Origin: Rhexocercosporidium sp. MPI-PUGE-AT-0058
Taxonomy: Eukaryota > Ascomycota > Leotiomycetes > Helotiales
Assembly: GCA_020746875.1 (NCBI GenBank)
Contig: JAGTJL010000018.1
Location: 1,302,001-1,366,000, forward strand
Reading direction: 5' to 3'
DNA length: 64,000 bases
Shown: piece after piece, positions 55,060-64,000 of the stretch
Position numbering within the stretch: position 1 is the first letter of the stretch
Layout of the letters: every line of letters starts with the position of its first letter
Made by a program: the position numbers and the translations under genes
The notes under the pieces: model-generated
What the model saw: the letters and a program-made list of their open reading frames with translations, nothing else
Database searches by the model: none
What the model was told of the DNA's origin: nothing

Positions 55060-55607
55060 TCAATACATCAGCGCCACTGGTGCCCTCCAAGGCGCGGGCT
55101 CCGGTTGTGGTTCTGGCTGTGGTTCTGGCTCTGCTTCCGGCTCGCCTGCCTTTACCGCAGTACTTTTACGCCGGCGGATACGAGTGCCTTTGCTATTTTT
55201 CACCTTCTTCGTACTACTCACCACTTCTACTTCTGGCTCTAGCTCTGCCTCACTTGCCTCTTACTTTGTAGACTTACGCTTCCGACCACGTTTTCCCTTG
55301 CTTTTGACAGCTACACAGAGAGGTGAAATGTTCCTTGCCGATGGTATTAGTACCTCCTTGAAACAGCCGTTTAACTCGTTCTCGATAGGCTGCCTTTAAA
55401 GGTGTAAAGGGTCCGATATCACAAGGCTAAAGCTTGTGTGAGGTATGAGATGGTAGACGATATAATGTAATATTGTTTTCTAGGCAGAACTCTAAGATTT
55501 CAAGGCTCTCGTGCGCCCTAAAGCCGTCATAAATTAATACGCATGGTTTCTGATTAGCACGTCCTTTTGTTTGTGGATCAAACACACGCTTGAGCAGAGC
55601 ATCCAAT
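55060..55607 (-). pseudogene. pogo-family DDE transposase, C-terminal part
   Basis: Read on the minus strand from 55607: LLDALLKRVFDPQTKGRANQ, KPCVLIYDGFRAHESLEILE (second catalytic Asp kept in YDGF), FCLENNITLYRLPSHTSHKL-stop-PCDIGPF (third Asp kept; CAG likely changed to TAG) and PLKAAYRERVKRLFQGGTN. After an internal deletion and frame change come KGKRGRKRKS and a Glu/Pro repeat tail ending APWRAPVALMY-stop at 55060-55062. Only mildly RIP-altered. The N-terminal part is cut off at 55607, exactly where hAT-type sequence starts. This is a different transposase lineage from those at 8430 and 47272 (DGFRAH rather than DGHGSH). Confidence 0.82.
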
Positions 55608-57284
55608 AAGTCAGTCAGTCAGCTAATTAGCTGAGTCAAAACTTTAACTGATTGGCTTATAGTAAAACAACAATTGATTGACTTATGGGGACTAGCTTAT
55701 AAGTAGCTTAAAAGCTAGTACTTTAATTTTCTATTTATTAAAGTTAAGAAGTGTAGCGTTTTAATAAGTCTCTATTTGAATAGCGCCTTTTCTTTGCTAA
55801 TTCTTGAGACATTCTTAGTGCTATAGTATATTATTACTTAAATTAGAGCTTTATGGAGTAGTTTATAAAGCGCAAGAAGAGAAGACACGCTTATACTCAG
55901 AGCTTATTATAGGGATAAAAAGGAAATTAAACGCCATTTTATATAATTGTGGTCATTAGGCCTCTTTTAATAATTAATACTTTATAAGAGGCTGATTTGT
56001 TAGTGCCTCTTTAAGATATTGAGTTAATTGATCTTTGCGGGCTAAAGACTTACTCCGCGTGGAGTCAGAAGGTAAGGTAGGGGCTAATTGATTAAAAACT
56101 GACTTTATGTAAGACTTACGAGCCGACGGCTTCGGGGATACCTTAATTTTAGTAGTAGGCCCTTTTATTTCCTTATATTCCCGTAGCCATAAGGCTTTGA
56201 GGTTTACTTTGCCTTCTTTAATAAATCGAGCTATAAAAGGGCTACTTTATTATTAATTAAAGTAGGCTTATTTCTATTAGGGGTAGAGTATTAGAGCCGC
56301 TATTTACGCTATTAAAGCGTTTGTTTTAATATAATATTCTTTGGTTTTCCCTTAGGCGTGTGTAATAGAGCTTTATATGCCTTTGTGGTTATTAAAGTCG
56401 TTATTCTTTGCCTTAGCCTTAAGATTCTTAAAGTAAGTGAGTATATACTTAAATATAAGAAGAGTCTTTTATAAAGCACTATATGACGCTTGTTTCCTTT
56501 CCTTTTATAAATTATAGTTCCCCTTAAGGCCTTTGGTAAAGTGGAATAAGGGCTTTAAGTGTTATATTATTAAAAAAAAGGTCTCCCATTTGCCTTTGCT
56601 AAGGTAGTCGTTTTAGTGTATTTCGACGTCAATAGGGAGCTTGGAGAGTTGTAATTTATAAGCGTATATATCGAGAGCCTCTCGTAAGGCTAGAACGCGT
56701 TAAATCATATAAAAAGACGCGTTCCAATGTATTCCACTATTAAAGATTACCTTTTATTGCTTTTTAATAGCCTTATTAACGTTATGCTTCTTTGTAAGTT
56801 GAAAAACAGGTCCGTACGCTTTTTAGAGGCTATGACGTGTGCCACTAAGTTATAGAGCTTTTCTAGCTCTTTACGACGCCTTTAAAGAGCTCGCCTTTTA
56901 CCTGGCCCTTTACTATTATATTTATTTTTAAAGCTTGTCGAATCTTGGCTAAATAAATATTGCTTAACGATTAAATTAATAACGTGCCCTATATAGCGTA
57001 ATCTCTGTATTTTTGAGTTAAAGTTAAGTATATGATTGAATTTTAAAAGTGTAGTATTGTTATTTATTGCGTTATTAAGAACAAAGTAGCCAATATTAAT
57101 AGAAGTGATTTTAAAGCGTGAAAGGAGAAATAAAAGATTTAAGGCTTAGTCTATAAAAGTAAGCCTAAAGGAATCGTTAATAAAAGAATAACTTATTAAT
57201 ACTAGTCTTATTATGCTTTGGCAACTTTAGTAGGTTAATTAAACGTGTAACGGCTTTATTTCTGTTATTAATAAAATGAACTAT
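55608..57284 (-). mobile_element. hAT element relic inserted into the pogo transposase gene
   Basis: AT-rich minus-strand hAT transposase relic. About 57100-56950: IGYFVLNNAINNNT then RLRYIGHVINLIVKQYLF, matching the hAT DNA...RRLRCxGHIxNL block with Asp to Asn. About 56740-56650: GIHWNASFYMI-stop-RVLALREALDIYAYKL, where the family has TRWNSTYxMIERAL. About 55990-55780: MAFNFLFIPIISSEYKRVFS, the C-terminal dimerisation block ending ERVFS. The left edge lies at about 55608 (GTCAGTCAGTCAGCTAATTA). The right terminal repeat was not found, so the right limit is approximate. Confidence 0.75.
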
Positions 57285-60200
57285 TGTGGTGGGGTTGACC
57301 TCAGAGGCCCATTTGTCACGTGATTAAGCTACATCTTACTATATTTAAGATAGCCTCTAAGGCAATATTCTTTAACGATAATAACGATTTTTATTATTAT
57401 AACTTTTCCTTTTTATTTAAATTATACCTTTCCCCTCCCTTAATAAATTATACTGCTTAAATATATAATATCTTTAGTATTCGTTAAATAAGTATTTCCT
57501 ACGTTTATTCTTTAGTACTTACTTTATTACCTTTTTATTATATATTTAATATTTTCCCTTTTATATAATTTAATGACTTACGTAAGGAGTAAGTAGAAAA
57601 GTTAAAGTAAGATACGTAAAAAAGCCTAAAGGCCTTTTATATTAACTATAAGAACCGAAACCAATAAGTGCTCGAATTAATGTAGACTTATTCACTTAGA
57701 AATCTCTTAGCCTTTAAAATAAAATTAAATACGGCACCTCGACAGTCTCCTATAATATAACGAAAAGCATAAAAAGTCTAAAAGGAAACTACTTACTTTT
57801 AATATAAAAATACTTAAACTATTGAAAATGCCAGCTTTAATACGTAGAGTATTAATATTAAAAAAGGTCGGACCGAAAATAGCCGGATTACGTTATTAAA
57901 AAACGCCTTAATTAATATTAAAGTATATTTAATACTTTGAAAAACGAGAAGTAAATTATTTAAAATAAATCCGGCAAATTTTAACGTTAATCGCACTTTT
58001 AGTAAGCGTATTTGTTACTCTTTTCTTCTTTTTTTTCCGCTAAGGGCCTACTTTAGGCTAGCGAGACGGAGCTTAATAAAAAGGTATATAAGGTTTTACC
58101 TTATGCTTTTTTAGTTAATTTTAATCTTAAGTCATTTTACGCTAAGATTAAATTTAATAATAATAAAGCTTTAATATTTAACGAGATTTATTTATTTTAT
58201 TTGAGTTTATACGTTTATTTATTATAAGAATAAGAGGCCTAGACTTCGGCGTCTTTTAGGCTTTATTACCCCGAGAGGAGCCTGAAATTATAAGCTTTTT
58301 AACTTAATATTTTACTTATATATTTCTTTTATTTTCTTAAGCTTGTATGTTTTTCCTTTTTTAATATAATATATTATATTTTTTATTCTTTTATTAATAA
58401 TATTAAGCGCATTTACTCTTTAGTAAATTATTAATTTCATTAAGAAAAATCAATTATATTTAAAAATAATATTAAAAACAACGCCTTTAGCGGCAACTTA
58501 AAGGATAAAGAGCCTGAACGACTTATTAATAACTTCTTTATAACCTGAGGAAGCTCTGCGACCCCGACTATAAATTACTTTATTATTAAGACTAGTTTTA
58601 TAAGCTTTACAAGTTCTTTTACCTTCGTGCTTATTAAACCTTTAATAAAGCCTAATATTATTAGAATCACTAACCTTACCTTATTACAACTATTAAGAAT
58701 ACTTATAAATAATACTTCGATTATAAGTAAAAGAAAAAAGAAAAATAAAGGCAGTAATAATAATTTATAATAAAATATATTTAATTATAATTAAAGTAAT
58801 AACTATTTAAAAAGCTTTAATATAAAAGCTTAAGCCGCCCCTCAAGCTCTACTGGCTTATATAACACTTATTTAGCTTATATACTTTTAAGCTATATTAT
58901 ATTCGCCTTTAAAGTAAGGAGGACTTAACCCCGTTAATATAAGCTATATAATACCGCTTTAAGCTTAAGTCACTTCCGCTTAAGCTTCTTAATTAATACG
59001 ACTTACGCTAAGATAATATAAACTTATTAAAGCCTTTATATTATATAAAGTAAATAAAGCTTTAAATAATTATTATTACGAACTTATTTTTAATAATATA
59101 ATATTTTAATAATTTATATCTTAAGCCGCACGACTTGTCACGGACTTTATTAAAGGACCTCTTTATTTTATAATAGCTTAAGCTATATTAACTTTAGGCA
59201 CCTTTAGTTACTTATATTTTAACGGGAATAATATTATTAAGTTCTTTAAGACCTTAAAGTAGCTCTTTACGGCTCGAGGCATTATAAATGACGCCGAAAA
59301 GAAATAATACGTCGTGGACTATTACATTCTTAAAGTAAGCCAAAACATTAAGTAGCTCCCCGACTTCCTTAATAACACTTATTAAGAGTTAATTAAAAAA
59401 GTTATAAAAAAATATTAAACGTTTGACTTTAAATAATATTATTATATTTTTTAAAACTTAAAGAAAATATTTAATAAATTTAAATATATTATAAAAAATA
59501 CTTTTAAATCTTAATTTTAATAGTTTTTCCGAGCTTTTAAAGAGATTAATTAAGCTTATATATAAAAGAAAATCATTATAAAGTAATAAATAATTATAAA
59601 GTTTTTAATAGCTTTACTTAAATACTTAAGGTAAAAGGCCGGAACTTTTATAAAAAATAATAATACTTTTAATATAAAAAATATATAATCTTTTAATAAA
59701 ATATATATTAAAATAAAAAGCTTATTCTTAGTCGAGCGAGAAATTAATATTTTAATTAAAGAAAAAGTATTATTTATGCGAATTACTTAAGCCGACCGTC
59801 TTCGACTTAAGTTAAGTAATAGTAAAACTCTTTTTTTAATAATATAATTCGAGGGGCTTAACTTTATAGCTTGCTTTAAGTTTATAAAGTATAAAGATAA
59901 TTCTTTAGTTTAAGAAATTAATAACGTCTTTAAAAAGAGTTTAGTGCTTTATTTTAAATTAAATTAAAAAAGGTATATTCGAGAAGAAGTTATTTTTATT
60001 ATTAAGAAGTTGACTCGTAATATTAATTAAGCTATAAAACGGGATATTAATATAATTACAAAAGGATTAAATAACTTATGTATTTTATATATTATTATAA
60101 AGAAAAAAAAAGAATTTAAAGTTAATAACTAAAGTTAAGGCTTTATTTATTTATAAGTCGATCGTATACCTTAAAGAAGCTGAGGTATTTTATTAAGATT

Positions 60201-63200
60201 TTAAAGTAAGTTTTAAATATAATTGACGTTTTAATATAAAGGACAATATAAGTACTAAATGCCTCTTTTATTTTAATAGGCCGATTTTAGGTAGTAAACT
60301 TTAAGGATTTCATAAGTATTAAAATTAATGTCACAAGTTTAAAAAGTAGCTTAATTTAAGAATTATTTATAAAAATAAAGATAATTATATTTATATAAGC
60401 TTTTAAAAAGAAGGAATAAAAGCTTAAGCAGTTTAATTTCCTTAAGATAAATTTAAAAAAAAAGTCCTTATTTTATAAATAATTAATATAAAAAGAGACT
60501 TAGACTTAAGGCGGAAAGAAGAAGTAGTTTAAAGAAAGCTCCGAGACGCTTAAAAAGCCCTTTTAATTTAATAAAATATTATGCCGAAGTCAGCTTTAAA
60601 AAGACTAATATTAAAAATAAGTTAAGAATCTTAAAATTATTTAAATATTCTTACTGTCCGACTTTTTAATATAATAAGATTAACTAACGTTTAAAACGTA
60701 TTTATTACTTCTGATTCAAAAGAAATAAATAATAACTTTAAAATAATATTTATAAAAATAAGATAATAAAGTGCCGCTACTTTTAAAGTAATAATAAAAG
60801 TTAAACTATATATAATCGGAACTTTATTTTAAAAATGTTTTAAGGCTTAAGTTAATTACGAAAAATTAAAAGTTTATAAAAAAGTCAAAAATACCGTTAA
60901 ATTTTAAGAGCTTATAAACGTGGACCTTTTAATTAAAATATTTAAGACAAAACCCACTTAAATTATTATAAAGAATAATAATAATATTATTATTTTTAAG
61001 AAATTAAAGGAAGTTATTTTAGCCGTGAATCGAAAAGGACCGACTGCTATTAAACTACCTTTTACGGGGACTATTTAAAAACGCGCTGAAAGTAATTTAC
61101 TTATTGCCGTTAAGACGACTTTAGGCCGACTTCGCGTATATTAAGCGTTGTCGCGGAATAATTATACGTTAAATAATACGTTAAATAAGCTTTTTACTTA
61201 AAAAGAGCTTCTTAAAAACTTAACTTTAAGAGAAATCCTTATTTTAATCGACTTACTAAGGATAAGTCGATCGAAGACTATTAATTAAGAGATTTAAGAC
61301 TAAATCGCTATTATTAATATTAAAATTATAAAATATATAAAAGCTCTTTAAGACTATAATTAAAAACGGAATAATATTATATTTTAACGCCTTTTATTAC
61401 TTTAAGCTAATACTTCAGATTTTATATTAAGAAGATTACGAGCTTTACGATAGCTTAAACGCATTTTCTTTAAATAAAAATAACGAGTTATTACTTATTT
61501 TATTATATCTTAAGCTAAACTTACGCATAAGCTTTAAGTTTAATAAAGGAAATAAAAGTATTAAGTCTTTTTAATATAAGAAATATTAATTTAATAATTA
61601 AATTTTTAATTATTATTAAGTTTAATTTCTTTTTTTAGCCTAGTGCTTACAATTTTAATCGCTATTTTAATAACGTTTTAAAAGGTAATAATTTTAAAAA
61701 GGGAATTTAAAGTCGACTTATTATTAACCGCTAAAGTTTACTTAATCGACACACCTTAAGGACTAAGTTATAAGTAACACTCTCTAACGCCGAAGTATAT
61801 AATTATTATGCCTAAGAAGACAAGATTTAGTAATATCTAAGCCACTCTTAATTCCGACGTAAAAGTTAATTATATATCTTATAATATTATTATTTAATTA
61901 AAAGTCCTTATTATAAAAAGCGACTTTATAGTCTTAAAGAGTATTATAAGCGCAAAATCGCGATTTTTAAGATATGCGAATAACGTCTTAATAATAATAA
62001 AAGATTATATTATTCTTATTAAGTTTTATATTATAAATATCCTAAATATTAGAGTTATTCTTAGATTTTCATTTTTTTAGATTACGCGCGTTTTATTTAA
62101 ATATTTATTTAATACGGAAGGCGGCCTAATTTACGTTAACTTATAAAATAAGACTATAAGACTAATTATTATTATTAAAGTAGCTAAACTTATAGAGTAC
62201 GCTAAAAGTATTAAAGCTATAAAGTCTAAGAGCCGAGTTAATAGAATATTATTAAATCCGAAATTAAATTACTTAAAGTCCGAAACTGACTCAGAAAACG
62301 AATAATTAATTGTAATTAAAGCTTTATAATTAATACTGTTAAATGTTTTCTAAAGGACACTTCCTTTAAGCTCGAGGACGAGCTTTTTTACGAGGGAGAC
62401 AAAGAAACCTTTAATAATAAAAGCAATTCCTCTTTTGAAGACGTCTTATATGTTTTTATTAAATATATAAAGCGAGAATTCATAATTTTAAGGACGGACC
62501 TTTACGATTACCTTTTTTATAAAGACTTTATTAAAGCTCTTTTCGGTAAAAAACGTGTGTTTAATATTATATTAATTAAGGAAATTAAGCTTACTTTTTA
62601 ATTTATTACGGATTATAATACTTTATTAATAACGTCTTTATTTAAAAAACGTAAACGAGTTTCGTAAGTTAATATTATATATAAAATAAAAAACAAAAAG
62701 ATTAAGCTTATAAATTAAATAAATAAAATAAAAAATGCGCTTAAAGGCCGTGAAGATTAATACGAAGTTTTTAAAAAAAGGGACTTTTCTTAAGAGTAAG
62801 TTAAGAAGTATTAAGACATTTTATTTCTTTATTTTATTAGCTTTCCTTATGAATTTAAAATTACGGAAGAGCGACTTATTACTTTAAATATTAAAAATAT
62901 ATTATAATTAAAAGAGAGAGCCCTTTTCGACGAAATTATATTAAATCGAGAAGGTGTTATTATATTTAATTAAATTAAGTATAGGAAATTCTATAAGAAT
63001 GTTTCGCCACTTATTATTATTAAAACGGTAAATTATAAAGCCTGGCAAGCATTATACTTTTTACTCTTTAAAGCGTTAACTCTTAAAGTTAAGAAAATAA
63101 TAAAAGACAGATTTAACCGTAGGGTTTTTAAACTCTTTAAAGGGCTATATTATAACGTTTAATTCTTAATTAAAAAAAAAGAACTAAGAAAGTACCGCTT

Positions 63201-64000
63201 AATTAACTTAATAATTATACTTAACGTAATTACTTTAAGAGACGTTAACTTACCTCTTTTTATTAATAAATTTTCAAAGGAATTTATAAGGTGCCATATC
63301 GCGAGCTTAGTAAACTTATACTTAAACTATAATTAATAAATATTATATTAAAATAGCCAAAACATAACGGCCTTTTTTATGCTTAGCATTAGATTAATTT
63401 AAAATATAACGTTACTTTAAAGAGTTATAAACTCTATTACTTAATTTATAAAAACAATTAATAAAATATTAAAAGATATTATGCCTTTTATTATAATATC
63501 GTTTTTAAACGAAGTTAGCGTAAAAGGACTATATATAAACTATAATTAAAAAGAAGCACGGCCTGGGATTCGCTAATTCGTCCTTAAGTACTTTTTTAAC
63601 CTTAATAAGACGCTAAAACGCCTTAAGCGCGCTAGAGCTATTATAGGCCTTAAATCACAGTTTTGTCGTAATAATATAAACGTTATCGACTATATATATA
63701 ATTTATAAAAAAGAGAACCTTTAGTTATATACTTAATTAAAGTATAAAAATAAAAAAAACTTAAAAACGTTATAAAAGTTAAAGGATTTTTAAATTTAAT
63801 TACTTACTTTTGCATTTAAATTAAAGACTTTCGTTTATTAGCCGAGCCGTTATACGATCTTATAAAAAAAGGAGTTAAATTTATATAAAACCCCGTAACT
63901 TATAGCTAAATAATAAAAACCTTTTAAGATATCTTATATTCCTTTTTAATACTTTATAAGATTAACTACTTTAAGGACGCTAGCGAAATCGTCGTTTTTA
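57285..64000 (+). mobile_element. Second Ty3/Gypsy retroelement, RIP-degraded, runs off the window
   Basis: AT-rich, stop-filled sequence read left to right. A possible 5' LTR starts TGTGGTGGGGTTGACC at 57285, but the partner lies outside the window. gag should lie between about 57600 and 60000. Reverse transcriptase is clear at 63160-63880: KKKELRKYRLINL, FINKFSKEFIRCHIASL, PFIIISFLNEVSVKGLY (FLDDV box changed to FLNEV), INYN and EARPGIR, KSQFCRNNINVIDYIY, and IKDFRLLAEPLYDLIKKG at the RNase H junction. This is a different Gypsy lineage from the one at 37802 (FLDD- rather than YxDD-type box). Confidence 0.8.

Noticed and set aside
55023..55399. Plus-strand Leu/Pro-rich open frames
   Set aside because: Antisense of the Glu/Pro/Lys tail of the pogo transposase.
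57814..57996. Hydrophobic 60-codon minus-strand frame
   Set aside because: Product of AT-rich RIP sequence; plus-strand Gypsy element explains the region.
1..64000. tRNA, rRNA and riboswitch genes
   Set aside because: No cloverleaf with A/B boxes, no rRNA-like conserved blocks and no TPP-type riboswitch core noticed; a computed scan was not possible.

Overview
The window reads as nuclear DNA of a filamentous ascomycete (Pezizomycotina). Genes carry short introns of about 50-110 bp with GT-AG ends. Family content is typical of such fungi: HET-domain proteins, NACHT proteins, a GDE1-type phosphodiesterase, a PrpF-like isomerase and a BTB protein. Long AT-rich tracts are poor in CA/TG but keep CG, and their relics show almost only C/T and G/A changes. 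That is the footprint of repeat-induced point mutation (RIP).

Layout. 1-8400 is gene-like: a broken NACHT gene abutting the 3' half of a GDE1-type gene, a frameshifted RLP-motif gene, and an intact two-exon kinase-like gene. 8430-10244 is a complete but RIP-destroyed pogo/Fot1 element. 10250-31400 is an accessory island. Its intact genes are a HET protein (12109-14616), a PrpF-like protein (17403-18527) and a BTB protein (26923-28019). Its broken genes include a second HET gene, an aminoglycoside-phosphotransferase-like gene, a probable DUF6914 gene, two unnamed families and a HET-NACHT (HET-E-like) gene. 31392-34058 holds a MITE and a mariner. 34967-37177 is a third, intact HET gene. 37802-45094 is a full Ty3/Gypsy chromodomain retroelement with both LTRs and a nested 0.55-kb TIR element. 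45095-49920 is retroelement debris split by a second pogo element. 50145-54480 is another gene patch, with a broken unknown gene, a P450 remnant beside a 1-kb TIR element, an intact phosphoribosyltransferase-like gene and a RING fragment. 55060-64000 is a pogo remnant, a hAT and a second Gypsy element that runs off the window.

Biology. Three HET genes and two NACHT genes lie within 37 kb. Only two, both HET genes, remain open; the NACHT genes and one HET gene are broken. The region looks like an allorecognition/innate-immunity gene graveyard in a transposon-rich compartment. Pathway-type genes (kinase, PrpF, P450, APH, phosphoribosyltransferase) are singletons, and I see no biosynthetic cluster. 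The recurrent lesions are single-base indels, often in short homopolymers, and in-frame stops, mostly TAG, at Trp or Gln positions. No tRNA, rRNA or CRISPR array was recognised.
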